64,000 nucleotides of DNA, taken from Zeimonas sp032027205 (GTDB taxonomy: Bacteria > Pseudomonadota > Gammaproteobacteria > Burkholderiales > Burkholderiaceae_E). Below the pieces are notes generated by a model. It made no database searches and was not told the DNA's origin. It saw only the letters and a program-made list of their open reading frames with translations. Made by a program: the position numbers and the translations under genes. Shown in pieces: positions 26,227 to 35,297 of the stretch (the stretch's first letter is position 1; each line of letters starts with the position of its first letter). The stretch covers positions 3,289,418 to 3,353,417 of the forward strand of contig JAVSMN010000001.1 of the NCBI GenBank assembly GCA_032027205.1, read 5' to 3'.

Positions 26227-27015
26227 ATGAAGCGGCAAGGCACCACACCGCAGGGCGCGATCTCAGCAGACCCTGCGCTCGTCCGCGCGCGCGGCTGGTT
26301 GCGCGAGGCGCAGCGCGTCGTCGTCTTCACCGGCGCCGGCGTTTCCGCCGAGAGCGGCATTCCGACCTTTCGCGACGCGCTCACCGGGCTGTGGGCGCGC
26401 TTCGATCCGCAGGCGCTGGCGACCGAGGACGGCTTTCGTGCCGACCCGGCGCTGGTCTGGCGCTGGTATGCCGAGCGCAGGGCTGCGGTGATGAAGGCGC
26501 GGCCCAACGCCGCGCACGAAGCGATCGCAGGCTATGAAGCGCGTGGTGGCCGGCGCGTCGACGTCGTCACGCAGAACGTAGACGGCCTGCACCGCCGCGC
26601 GGGCAGCCGCAGCGTGCTCGAGTTGCACGGCGACATCACGCGCGTGAAGTGCCTGGAAGGGTGCGGCACGCCTGAGTCGATCGAACCGGCCTTCGACTGG
26701 CGCAGTGATTCTCGCGAGCCGCCGCCGTGTCCGCGCTGTGGCGCGCCGCTGCGACCGGACGTGGTCTGGTTCGGCGAGTTCCTGCCGGAAGCGGTGCTCG
26801 CCGAAGCACAGCGTGCGGCGTCAGGCTGCGACGCGATGCTCGTCGTCGGCACCTCGGCCCTGGTGTATCCCGCCGCCGAGCTGCCGGCGCTCGCGCGGCG
26901 CGGCGGCGCGCGGCTGGTGGTTGTCGATCCGGGGCAGACGGCAATCGACGACATTGCCGACGCCTGCATCCGGGCGCCGGCGGCCGTGGCCTTACCGTCG
27001 CTGCTCGCGGAATAG
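26227..27015 (+). CDS. cobB: NAD-dependent protein deacylase, sirtuin family
   Basis: The 262-residue protein removes acyl groups from lysines using NAD. It shows GAGVSAESGIPTFRD (NAD binding), TQNVDGLH, the catalytic histidine in LELHGD, and zinc cysteines in CLEGC and CPRC. VWFGE, GTSALVYPAA and the C-terminal DPGQT segment complete the fold. A Tyr-x-x-Arg pair in WYAERR fits the class III (Sirt5/CobB) pocket that accepts succinyl groups. Its last 24 bases overlap the end of the convergent nuclease gene. Confidence 0.92.
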   Translation: MKRQGTTPQGAISADPALVRARGWLREAQRVVVFTGAGVSAESGIPTFRDALTGLWARFDPQALATEDGFRADPALVWRWYAERRAAVMKARPNAAHEAIAGYEARGGRRVDVVTQNVDGLHRRAGSRSVLELHGDITRVKCLEGCGTPESIEPAFDWRSDSREPPPCPRCGAPLRPDVVWFGEFLPEAVLAEAQRAASGCDAMLVVGTSALVYPAAELPALARRGGARLVVVDPGQTAIDDIADACIRAPAAVALPSLLAE

Positions 27016-27558
27016 CCAGGGCGCCTGCGGGTCGTTCTGCCGCCACAGCCCGGCGCGCCGGGTCTGCGCCTGGCGCTGCGCGCGCGCATAGCGCTCGCGC
27101 TCGGTGGGGGAGAGATCGGCGTCGTAGCGGACGAAGTGCCACGCCAGCCCGCGGTCGAGTTGCTCGAGTCCGACGTCGCGCCCGGCAACGAACACGCGTC
27201 CGACCACGCGGCCGTAGGGATCGACCTTGATCGCCTCGACGCGCACGTCGCGATCGTCGATCGCCTCGCGCAGCGCCTTGCGCGAGATGTTGGCGAAAGG
27301 TTGCGTACGCTCGGGAGCGTCGATCCCGGCGATGCGCACGCCGAGGTCGCGTCCGTCGCTTGTGTGCAGGCGGAACGAGTCGCCGTCGTAGACGTGTTCT
27401 ACGACGCCGTCGATCCAGGCGATCGCTGGTGCGGACCGTGCATCGGTGGCGGCCGCCGGGGCCGCGGGCGTCGAACGCGGCGCGTCGCGCGCGTGCGCCG
27501 CCGGCCCGAGGCCGAGCAGCCCGGGCAGCAGCACGAACGCGAGCAGCAGCTCGCGCAC
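26992..27558 (-). CDS. Exported thermonuclease-like (SNase) protein
   Basis: The 188-residue product, starting with GTG, has an N-terminal signal peptide ending near AHA (residue 23), so it should be periplasmic or secreted. The SNase domain (residues 50-185) carries VYDGDSFRL with the calcium-binding Asp, then RIAGIDAPE with catalytic Arg, and VGRVFVAGRDVG. The substrate is probably nucleic acid, but it has not been shown for this subgroup. Its 3' end overlaps cobB on the other strand by 24 bases. Confidence 0.87.
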   Translation of the reverse strand: MRELLLAFVLLPGLLGLGPAAHARDAPRSTPAAPAAATDARSAPAIAWIDGVVEHVYDGDSFRLHTSDGRDLGVRIAGIDAPERTQPFANISRKALREAIDDRDVRVEAIKVDPYGRVVGRVFVAGRDVGLEQLDRGLAWHFVRYDADLSPTERERYARAQRQAQTRRAGLWRQNDPQAPWLFREQRR

Positions 27559-27611
27559 CGACCGCGAAGCCGCGAACGACCTCGTCGCGGGCTGCGGAAT
27601 GACCTAACCCC

Positions 27612-27941
27612 TCAGCGCCGCGTCAGCAGCACGCCGAGCAGCACGCCGACGGCGGCGGCGACGCCGACCGCGTTCCACGGGTGTTCGTGCACGTATTCGT
27701 CGGTTTCGGCGGCCTTTCGACGCGCGGTGTCGAGCGCGGCCTCCTGGAACGCGGTCAACTCGCCGCGGGCCGCGTTTACGCCGCGCTCGAGGCGCTCGCG
27801 AACCAGGTTCAGTTGTTCGTTTCCGCCGCGCGACGCCGCCTTGAGCATTTCCTCGGCGTCGGACACCAGCGAGCGCAACTCGTCGGCGAGTCGATCGCGG
27901 GCCGCCGCCGCCTTGTCCGCAGCCTGTTCCATTGCATCCAT
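27612..27941 (-). CDS. DUF883 family (ElaB/YqjD-like) membrane-anchored protein
   Basis: The 109-residue protein is a long amphipathic helix (residues 1-85) followed by the diagnostic DEYVHEHPWNAVGVAAAVGVLLG segment, a C-terminal membrane anchor ending in two arginines. This matches ElaB/YqjD, stationary-phase inner-membrane proteins reported to bind ribosomes in E. coli. An AGGAG ribosome site precedes the ATG. It lies downstream of a universal stress gene on the same strand, consistent with a stress role. Confidence 0.88.
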   Translation of the reverse strand: MDAMEQAADKAAAARDRLADELRSLVSDAEEMLKAASRGGNEQLNLVRERLERGVNAARGELTAFQEAALDTARRKAAETDEYVHEHPWNAVGVAAAVGVLLGVLLTRR

Positions 27942-27983
27942 CGGTTTTTCTCCTGGTTGTTTCGTTCGCGACTGCCTGGTGCT

Positions 27984-28427
27984 TCAGCGGAACACCAGCA
28001 CCGGAATGCTCGAATGCGTGAGGACCTTGTTGGTTTCGCTGCCGAGCACGAGCGCGCTCAGTCCGCGCCGGCCGTGCGAGGCCATGAAGATCAGGTCACA
28101 ACCCCGATCGCGCGCCGTGTCGATGATCGCGCGGTACGGCTGCGTGTGCCGCACCGAGACGGTGTCGCAATCGACGCCGGCCGCCGAGGCCGATTGCGCC
28201 ACCGCCTCGAGCACGATACGGGCGGTCTCCTCGGTGGCCTTGGTGAACTCGGCGAACGAGGCCTGCCCGGCGGCGGGAAACTCGGCGAAGGCAGGCGGGA
28301 TGTACTCGGGCATCACGTGCAGCGCGGTGAGGCGCGCGCCGCTTTCGCGGGCGAATCCGATCGCGCGTTCGACCGCGTTGTTCGACAGCTCCGATCCGTC
28401 GGTGGGAACCAGCAGGTGCTTGTACAT
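27984..28427 (-). CDS. Universal stress protein, UspA family
   Basis: The 147-residue product begins with the Usp strand YKHLLVPTDGSELS and ends with ASHGRRGLSALVLGSETNKVL, which contains the ATP-binding G-2x-G-9x-G(S/T) pattern, so it is the ATP-binding type. The ATG at 28427 follows a GGAGAAG ribosome site; a longer frame upstream is basic and unlikely to be translated. The gene is transcribed away from the FNR-like regulator gene, 200 bases apart, which makes it a plausible target. I saw no clear FNR box between them. Confidence 0.9.
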   Translation of the reverse strand: MYKHLLVPTDGSELSNNAVERAIGFARESGARLTALHVMPEYIPPAFAEFPAAGQASFAEFTKATEETARIVLEAVAQSASAAGVDCDTVSVRHTQPYRAIIDTARDRGCDLIFMASHGRRGLSALVLGSETNKVLTHSSIPVLVFR

Positions 28428-28627
28428 GCGTCTTCTCCGCGAGCATCGATGTGCGCATGCTAGTCGAACCGCCGCGACCGCGCGAGCCGCGCCGGGCGGT
28501 CGCATCGGGTTCCATGGCGGTCGTTACAAACTGTTACCGGCTGTTGCCGCACTGCCATCGAATGACGGTTGCCGGCCGGTAGATTGGCGTCGAACCGGGC
28601 AACCGGCCCCGTTGCAGGAGTTTGCTC

Positions 28628-29404
28628 ATGTCGATGCCGCATCTCGCCGAATCCCGCGTCGCTCCGCTGGGTCTGGCTCTCGTCGAAGTGTCGAATACTG
28701 CGACCACGCAGGTCGCCCAAACCCGGAACATGCCGGCTCGACGCACCGACGGCCTCGAGATGCTGCTCGGTGCTGCCTCGGCAACGCGGCGCCGGGTGCG
28801 CCGCGGCGAATACCTGTATCGCTACGGCGATGCATTCCATGCGCTGTTCGCCATACGCGCGGGCTCATTCAAATCGGTGCTGCTCACCGAGGACGGGCGC
28901 GAGCAGGTCACCGGCTTTCACCTCGGCGGCGAAGTGCTCGGCGTCGACGGCATCGGACTGGACGTGCACGCCGGCGATGCGGTCGCCCTGGAAGACAGCG
29001 AGGTCGTCGAGATTCCGTTCGTCGAGCTCGATGCGCTTGCCACGCGCGATCCCGCGCTGCAACGCGAGCTGTTTCGCATGCTGTCGGCCGAGATCCAGCG
29101 CGAGCGCGCGCTGATGTTGTTGCTCGGTTCGATGCGCGCCGAGGAGCGGCTCGCCGCGTTCCTCATCGACCTGTCGCAGCGCATGGCCGCGCGCGGCTTT
29201 TCCGCGAGCTGCTTCGTGCTGCGCATGACGCGCGAGGAAATCGGCAGCATGCTCGGGTTGAAGCTCGAGACGGTGAGCCGGATCCTGTCGCGCTTCCAGG
29301 CCGAAGGCCTCATTCACGTTCGCAATCGCGAGATCGCGATCGTTTCGCTGCAGGCGCTTCGCGCGGTGATCGGGCGCAACGATTCGCGGCGCGAGGCGCG
29401 CTGA
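28628..29404 (+). CDS. FNR/CRP-family transcription regulator lacking the iron-sulfur cysteines
   Basis: The 258-residue protein follows FNR along its length. It has a cyclic-nucleotide-type sensor domain (FAIRAGSFKS, QVTGFHLGGEVLG, VEIPFVELD), a dimer helix with AEERLAAFLIDLSQR, and a winged helix with TREEIGSMLGLKLETVSRILSRFQ. The recognition helix keeps Glu, Ser and Arg (residues 214, 217, 218), the residues with which FNR reads TTGAT half-sites. The N-terminal cysteines that hold the oxygen-sensing 4Fe-4S cluster are absent; the only Cys is in SASCFVL. It should bind FNR-like sites but sense something else. An AGGAG site precedes the ATG. Confidence 0.88.
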   Translation: MSMPHLAESRVAPLGLALVEVSNTATTQVAQTRNMPARRTDGLEMLLGAASATRRRVRRGEYLYRYGDAFHALFAIRAGSFKSVLLTEDGREQVTGFHLGGEVLGVDGIGLDVHAGDAVALEDSEVVEIPFVELDALATRDPALQRELFRMLSAEIQRERALMLLLGSMRAEERLAAFLIDLSQRMAARGFSASCFVLRMTREEIGSMLGLKLETVSRILSRFQAEGLIHVRNREIAIVSLQALRAVIGRNDSRREAR

Positions 29405-29410
29405 ACGCGT

Positions 29411-31495
29411 TCATTTCGCCGGTAGCCGCGCATCAAGCGCGCGCCGCACGATTCTCGCCAGCTGGTCGATGCGATAGGGCTTGGCCAGCAGTTCCGCCCC
29501 CACCCGGCGTTCGAGCAGCGCGATCGTTTCGGGCGCGTGCCCGGACGTAAAGACGACGCGCAGACCAGGGCGTCGGCGTGTCGCTTCCTGCGCGAGCGCG
29601 GGCCCGTCCAGTTCGCCGCGCATCACCACGTCGGTGAACAGCAGGTCGATGTGTTCGTCGGAGTCGATTTGCGCGAGCGCCTGCGTGGCGTCGGCCGCCT
29701 GTAGCACGTGGTAGCCCAGCTTGCCCAGGAAGGCGACTGCCACCGAGCGCACCTCGTCGTCGTCCTCGACCGCGAGGATCGTCTCGGCTCCGCCCTCGTA
29801 GTCCACGCCCGTGGGGCGGCGCGCGCGCGGCGCTGCGCTGCCATCGTCGACGGGCAGGTACAGCGCGATCGAGGTGCCGGTGCCGGGCGCGCTGTGCACT
29901 TCGATGTGCCCGCCCGACTGCTTGGCGAAGCCGTAGACGAGGCTCAGCCCCAGGCCGCTGCCCTTGCCGCTCTCCTTCGTCGTGAAGAACGGTTCGAAGG
30001 CGTGCGCGAGCACCTCCGGGGTCATCCCCGAACCGGTGTCGGTGACGGCGATCCGGACATAGTCGCCGGCCACGAGTTGCTCGTCGCGCATCGCCGGATG
30101 CGCAGGCGCGTTCACGCGGCTCGCCGACAGCGTGAGCCTGCCGCCGTCGGGCATCGCGTCGCGCGCGTTCACCGCAAGATTCAGCAGCGCCGTATCGAGC
30201 ATGCCGGGGTCGGCCTTCGCCGCCGGCAGCGCGTCTTCGAGGTCCAGGCGCACGTCGATCTTCGCGCCCAGCGTCCGGCGAAGGATGTCGACGATCGAAT
30301 CGAGCAGTCGCGCGACGTCGATTGCGCGCGGCTGCAGCGTCTGGCGACGCGAGAACGCGAGCAGCTTGCGTGTGAGATCGGCGCCGCGAGCCGTCGCGCG
30401 CATCGCCGCCTTCGCCAGGCGCGCGCCGAGCGCGTCGTCGGCGATGCGGTCCTCGAGCATCTGCAGGTTGCCCGAGACCACCGTGAGCAGGTTGTTGAAG
30501 TCGTGCGCGACTCCGCCGGTGAGCTGGCCGAGCGCCTCCAGGCGCTGCGACTGGAACAGCTGCGCCTCCGCGCCCTCGCGCTGCAGCGCTGCGCCCACCG
30601 TGTTGGCCAGCGCCTGCGCGAAGATGCCGTCGTCGCGCGAGAAGCTGCGCGAGGTGCGCGAGCCGGCCAGCAGCAGGCCCAGGCACTGGCCTTCCTCGCC
30701 GGGGATCGCGCACACGATCGCGGTGGAGGGATCGGCGGCATCGCCCGGTTCCGCGCCCATCGGCCGCTCGAGCAGGATCGGCCGGTCGAGCAGCCGCGCG
30801 CCGTCGTCGGCGACGAGCCGTCCGAGTTGCGCGCGCAATGCTTCGATGCGCTCGTCGGCGTCCAGCCCGAGCCGAGCGGCGATGTCGAGCTGGCCGCCGG
30901 CGAGCGCGACACGTCCGCACAGCGCGAAGTCGACGCCGAGATGTTCGATGATCAGCGCGCAAGCCTGCTGCTGGATCGCGGCGAAGTCTCGCGTGGCGAG
31001 CGCCAGGCGCCCGAAATCGGCTACCGCATTGGCCTGCCGGGCACGAACGAACAGGTCCTGCGCATGGCGCAGCGCGTCGACGTTGCGCACCGTAGCGCAG
31101 GTCCACACCGCGCCGTCGACGCGCAGGGGATTCAGGCTGATCTCGACGGCGAACTCGTGCCCGTCGTGGTGCCGGGCGGTAAGCGCGATGTTGGTGCCCA
31201 TCGGTCGCGCGCTAGGGGCGCTGCGATAGCGTGCGCGATGCTGCGCGTGCGACTCGCGGAAACGCTGCGGGATCAGTTCCTCGATCGAGCGGCCGACCAG
31301 GTCGTCGATCCGATAGCCGAACACCGCTTCGCTGCGCGCGTTCGCAATGCGGATCCGGCCGGCGTCGTCGACGATCAGCATCGCGTCGGATGCCGCGTGG
31401 AACACGTCGCGGTACAGCGCCGGTTCGTCGATCGTTTCGGCGAGCCGCGCGTCAGGGGATTTCGGATCAGCGGGAGGCATCGTTCGAGCGGGCAT
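29411..31495 (-). CDS. Hybrid sensor histidine kinase (PAS-GAF-HisKA-HATPase-REC)
   Basis: The 694-residue protein has a PAS domain (about 25-140), a GAF-like domain (150-310) and a phosphoacceptor helix with GGVAHDFNNLL (His near 337). An ATPase domain follows (NAVNARDAM N box, TDTGSGM G1, GSGLGLSLV G2), then a C-terminal receiver with DLLFTDVVM and Lys in LLAKPYR. No membrane segment is evident, so it probably senses a cytosolic signal. ATG 31495 overlaps the end of the response regulator gene by 29 bases; ATG 31480 is an alternative start. It is convergent with the FNR-like gene, six bases apart. Confidence 0.92.
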   Translation of the reverse strand: MPARTMPPADPKSPDARLAETIDEPALYRDVFHAASDAMLIVDDAGRIRIANARSEAVFGYRIDDLVGRSIEELIPQRFRESHAQHRARYRSAPSARPMGTNIALTARHHDGHEFAVEISLNPLRVDGAVWTCATVRNVDALRHAQDLFVRARQANAVADFGRLALATRDFAAIQQQACALIIEHLGVDFALCGRVALAGGQLDIAARLGLDADERIEALRAQLGRLVADDGARLLDRPILLERPMGAEPGDAADPSTAIVCAIPGEEGQCLGLLLAGSRTSRSFSRDDGIFAQALANTVGAALQREGAEAQLFQSQRLEALGQLTGGVAHDFNNLLTVVSGNLQMLEDRIADDALGARLAKAAMRATARGADLTRKLLAFSRRQTLQPRAIDVARLLDSIVDILRRTLGAKIDVRLDLEDALPAAKADPGMLDTALLNLAVNARDAMPDGGRLTLSASRVNAPAHPAMRDEQLVAGDYVRIAVTDTGSGMTPEVLAHAFEPFFTTKESGKGSGLGLSLVYGFAKQSGGHIEVHSAPGTGTSIALYLPVDDGSAAPRARRPTGVDYEGGAETILAVEDDDEVRSVAVAFLGKLGYHVLQAADATQALAQIDSDEHIDLLFTDVVMRGELDGPALAQEATRRRPGLRVVFTSGHAPETIALLERRVGAELLAKPYRIDQLARIVRRALDARLPAK

Positions 31496-32219
31496 CCGGC
31501 GCCACGCGGGCCGCGAACAGGTAGCCTACGCCGCGCACTGACTTCACGAGTTGCGGTCCGGCCGGATCCCGTTCGATCTTGCGCCGCAATCGGCCGACGA
31601 GCACGTCGATCGCGCGGTCGAAGGGGCCGGCCTCGCGCCGGTACAGCGCGTCCATCAGTTCGTCGCGCGTGAGCGCGCGGTTCGGTTGGCGCACGAAGGT
31701 CGCGAGCAGGTCGAACTCTCCGGTGGTGAGCTCCACCGGCGTGCCGTCGGGGCGCGCGACCGAGCGCGCCGCCAGGTCGATGCGCCAGCCGTCGAACTCG
31801 AAGCGCTGCTGCTGCTCCGGCGCAGCGGCGGCGGCAGAAGCTGCACCTTCCGGCCGCACGCGACGCAGCACGCTGCGGACGCGAGCGACGAGTTCGCGCA
31901 GGTCGAAGGGTTTGGGAATGTAGTCGTCGGCGCCGAGCTCGAGGCCGAGGATGCGATCGACGGGTTCGCCGCGGCCGGTAACGATGATGATGCCCGGCAC
32001 GTCGTCGCGGCTGCGCAGTTCGCGCGCGAGCACGAGCCCGTCCTCCTGCGGCAGGCCGAGATCGAGCAGCACCAGGTCGACCCGATGCTCGGCCAGATGG
32101 CGGCGCATTTCGCCGCCATCGGCCACTGCAGCGACGTCGAAGCCGAAACCGCTCAGGTACGCGAACAGCAGCTCGCGGATTCCCTCTTCGTCGTCGACGA
32201 CGAGAATGCGCTCGGCCAT
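31467..32219 (-). CDS. OmpR-family response regulator
   Basis: The 250-residue protein has an N-terminal receiver (VVDDEEGIRE acidic pair, LVLLDLGLP phosphoacceptor Asp near 53, Lys in IPKPFDL). A C-terminal winged helix carries VELTTGEFDLLATFV and VLVGRLRRKIE, ending at the RGVGYLF strand. An Ala/Gln-rich linker joins them. The overlap with the downstream kinase gene indicates that the two are partners, although the kinase also carries its own receiver domain, implying either a phosphorelay or feedback. Confidence 0.93.
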   Translation of the reverse strand: MAERILVVDDEEGIRELLFAYLSGFGFDVAAVADGGEMRRHLAEHRVDLVLLDLGLPQEDGLVLARELRSRDDVPGIIIVTGRGEPVDRILGLELGADDYIPKPFDLRELVARVRSVLRRVRPEGAASAAAAAPEQQQRFEFDGWRIDLAARSVARPDGTPVELTTGEFDLLATFVRQPNRALTRDELMDALYRREAGPFDRAIDVLVGRLRRKIERDPAGPQLVKSVRGVGYLFAARVAPDARSNDASR

Positions 32220-32260
32220 CTCCTTCGCGCGTGCCTAGGCGATCGCCGGCAGCGCGCGCC

Positions 32261-35155
32261 TCATCCGCATTCGCCCTGGTGTCCGCAGGCCGTGCAGAAC
32301 ATGCAGCCGTCGCGCCGGATGTACGCGTGTGCGCCGCACGACGGACAGGCCTGCCCGGCGATCAGCGGCGCCTCGGTGCTCGCCTCGGGCTTCTCGTGAT
32401 CGGGCAGTGCGAGCGCGCCCGCGCCGCCGATCGCCCGACCCTCGGAATCGAGCAGCCCCAGCACCTTGAAGCGGTGCAGCAGCAGCGCCGCGATGTAGGC
32501 CACCGTGCTCGGCCACACCTGCTGGCGCGACTCGCCCGGCACCTGCGCCCAGAACGAGCCGTTCAGCTCGCCGAAGTTCAGCAGCTTCTGCAGCTTCAGG
32601 CCGATCCAGTTGACGTCGATCAGGTGCATGTCGACCGACAGCAGCTTGGCCAGGCCGTCGAGCGCACGCGGGTAGTCGCCCGACAGCCAGATCGAGTACG
32701 GCCGGCGGGTTCCGTCGGGCAGTTGCAGCTCCTTCACGCCGATGACGAAGTCATCGTTGGTGGCGGCGTTGGCGACGTCGGCGGTCCACGACAGCGTGCC
32801 GAGCGGGCCCGACTTCGGCTCCTTGCGGAACATCATCGCGTCGACCATCGGCGAGGGCTGCGCATCGAGCGCCTCGAACATGCCGAGTTCCTCGCAGCGA
32901 TGCCGCACGATCTCGGCGAAACCGGCGACCAGGCCCGGCGTCCAGCGCACCTCGCCGTTGGGCGGGAAGGGCATCTGCAGCGGCTGCTCGTCGCGCGTGC
33001 GCGCGAGCGCGTCGAGCTTCATCTTCAGCCACGCGCGATCGTTCGAGCGCATGTCCATCGACAGCGCCTTGGCGATCGCGCCCAGGCCGCGCGGCTGCTC
33101 GTTGCCGTTGACCCAGGTCTCGAACGGTACGCTGCGCAGGCCGGTGCTGCCGTCGGCACGCGCGTACGACTCCTCGGTCTGTCCGATGAAGATGCAGAAC
33201 GATGCGCGTTCGTCGAGCGGCTCGACCATGTACGAATAGGCGAGGTTGCCGCCGGGCAGCTTCGGCCGACTCGGCCAGCGCAGCGACGACAGCGCCGGCT
33301 GCGGCACGCGCTCGATGCGCAGGCGCCGGTCGGACTCCTCGGGTGCCACCTGCAGATCCTGCGGCTGCTGGGCGCTGGACGACGGCGCGACGCTCAGCAC
33401 CGAGCCGATCACGCTGTTCGGCCGGTAGGTCGTGATGCCTTTCAGGCCCGCGCGCCACGCCTCGAAATACAGCGTCTTGAATTCCTCGTACGGATAGTCC
33501 TCGTCGACGTTGACCGTCTTGCTGATCGCCGAGTCGATGTACGGCTGCACGGCTGCGCTCATGCGCATGTGGTCGAGCGCCGAGATCTGCATCGCCGAGA
33601 CGAAATAGTCGGGCAGCGCGTTCGTGTCGTGCCCGAGATGGCGCCACATCCGGTAGGCGAAGTCCTCGACCTGATATTCGAGCTTGCTGCCGTCGGGCAT
33701 GCGCTTGCGACGCGTGTACGTCCAGGAGAACGCGGGCTCGATGCCGCCGGACGCATTGCCGGCGAAGGCGATCGAGATCGTTCCGGTGGGCGCGATCGAC
33801 AGCAGGTGCGAGTTGCGGATGCCGTGCTCGCGCACGCGCTTCTTCAGCGCGTCGGGTAGGCGCGACGCGGCGTGCGGCTCGGCGAGCCACTTGTCGGCTT
33901 CGAACAGCGGGAACGGGCCGCGCTCGATGGCGAGTTCCACCGACGCCTCGTAGGCGACGTCGCGCATCGATTGCGCGATGCGCGCGGCAAAAGCACGCGC
34001 CTCGTCGGTGTCGTAGCGCATCTTGAGCATCGTCAGCGCGTTGCCCAGCCCGGTGAAGCCCAGGCCGATGCGGCGCTTGGCCTGCGCCTCGCGCTCCTGC
34101 GCCTCGAGCGGCCACAGCGTGAGGTCGAGCACGTTGTCGAGCGCGCGCACCGAGATGGCCACCGTGCGGCGGAAACGCTCGAAGTCGAAGGCCGGTTTCT
34201 CGCCGAACGGGTCGACGATGAAGCGCGTGAGGTTCAGGCTGCCGAGGTCGCAGCAGCCGTACGGCGGCAGGAACTGCTCGCCGCACGGGTTGCTCGCCTC
34301 GATGCGCTCGCAGTACGAGAGATTGTTGTCGCGGTTGACGCGGTCGATGAAGATCACGCCCGGCTCGGCATGATCGTAGGTGGAGGCCATGATCTGGTCC
34401 CACAGCTCGCGTGCGGCGATGCGGCGGTAGATCCAGTTGCCGTCGGCATTGCGGCCCAACCCGTTCTCGTCGAAGGGCTGCACCTCGTGCACCAGCTCGA
34501 ATTCGCCGTCGGCCTCCACCGCGCGCATGAACGCGTCGGTGACCGCCACCGACATGTTGAAGTTCGACAGCGAGCCGTCGTTCTTCGCGCCGATGAATTC
34601 CTCGACGTCGGGGTGATCGACCCGCATGACGCCCATCTGCGCGCCGCGCCGCGAGCCGGCCGACTCGAGCGTCTCGCACGACTTGTCGAACACGCGCATG
34701 TACGACACCGGGCCCGAGGCGCGCGAAAGTGTTCCCTTGACCAGCGCGCCGCGCGGGCGGATCGACGAGAAGTCGTAGCCGACGCCGCCGCCGCGGCGCA
34801 TCGTTTCGGCCGCTTCCTGCAGCGCCGCATAGATGCCCGGCGTGCCGTTCTCGCTGTAGCCCCAGACCGCGTCGCCGATCGGCTGCACGAAGCAGTTGAT
34901 CAGCGTGGCGCGGATGTCGGTGCCGGCCGCCGAATTGATGCGTCCGGCCGGAACGAAGCCGTGCTCCATTGCCCACAGGAACTCGGACTCCCAGTGCTCG
35001 CGCAATGCCTGCGGCTCGACCGTGGCGAGGGCGCGCGCCACTCGCTGGCGCACCTCGTGCGCGGTCGATTCGTCTCCCTTGGCGTACTTCTCGCGCAGGA
35101 CGTCGATCGTCACTTCCTGCTCGGGCAGGGCGGCGAGGATGTCTTCGATTTTCAT
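32261..35155 (-). CDS. nrdJ: Class II (adenosylcobalamin-dependent) ribonucleotide reductase
   Basis: The 964-residue enzyme makes deoxyribonucleotides using vitamin B12 instead of an oxygen-made radical. Catalytic signatures include LINCFVQPIGD, SNPCGEQFLPPYGCCDLGSLNL (split here only for reading), the finger-loop Cys-Glu pair in NPCGE, and APTGTISI. The C-terminal third contains two similar segments, each with W-x-(N/S)-G, P-R, K-x-L-S-x-D-M and a later W, at about 678-800 and 820-935. A cysteine-rich tail (CPSCG, CMFCTACG) follows. The ATG at 35155 was chosen because upstream residues are non-conserved. No cobalamin riboswitch was recognised in the 5' region. Confidence 0.93.
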   Translation of the reverse strand: MKIEDILAALPEQEVTIDVLREKYAKGDESTAHEVRQRVARALATVEPQALREHWESEFLWAMEHGFVPAGRINSAAGTDIRATLINCFVQPIGDAVWGYSENGTPGIYAALQEAAETMRRGGGVGYDFSSIRPRGALVKGTLSRASGPVSYMRVFDKSCETLESAGSRRGAQMGVMRVDHPDVEEFIGAKNDGSLSNFNMSVAVTDAFMRAVEADGEFELVHEVQPFDENGLGRNADGNWIYRRIAARELWDQIMASTYDHAEPGVIFIDRVNRDNNLSYCERIEASNPCGEQFLPPYGCCDLGSLNLTRFIVDPFGEKPAFDFERFRRTVAISVRALDNVLDLTLWPLEAQEREAQAKRRIGLGFTGLGNALTMLKMRYDTDEARAFAARIAQSMRDVAYEASVELAIERGPFPLFEADKWLAEPHAASRLPDALKKRVREHGIRNSHLLSIAPTGTISIAFAGNASGGIEPAFSWTYTRRKRMPDGSKLEYQVEDFAYRMWRHLGHDTNALPDYFVSAMQISALDHMRMSAAVQPYIDSAISKTVNVDEDYPYEEFKTLYFEAWRAGLKGITTYRPNSVIGSVLSVAPSSSAQQPQDLQVAPEESDRRLRIERVPQPALSSLRWPSRPKLPGGNLAYSYMVEPLDERASFCIFIGQTEESYARADGSTGLRSVPFETWVNGNEQPRGLGAIAKALSMDMRSNDRAWLKMKLDALARTRDEQPLQMPFPPNGEVRWTPGLVAGFAEIVRHRCEELGMFEALDAQPSPMVDAMMFRKEPKSGPLGTLSWTADVANAATNDDFVIGVKELQLPDGTRRPYSIWLSGDYPRALDGLAKLLSVDMHLIDVNWIGLKLQKLLNFGELNGSFWAQVPGESRQQVWPSTVAYIAALLLHRFKVLGLLDSEGRAIGGAGALALPDHEKPEASTEAPLIAGQACPSCGAHAYIRRDGCMFCTACGHQGECG

Positions 35156-35297
35156 ACGTGGGTTCCGTGGTTTCGCAGATCGCAGGTGGTGGGAAGGTGC
35201 GAGGGCAAAGAGCGAGCAACGCCGCGGCGACGCGGGCGGGGCGATCGGCATGCGATCGGGCGTGCAACCCCGGTTTCGGTCGCGCGTCCGCCGGCCG

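Noticed and set aside
28428..28627. FNR box between the universal stress gene and the FNR-like regulator
   Set aside because: The only repeat seen, GTTAC-N5-GTTAC near 28526, is a direct repeat and not the TTGAT-N4-ATCAA palindrome.
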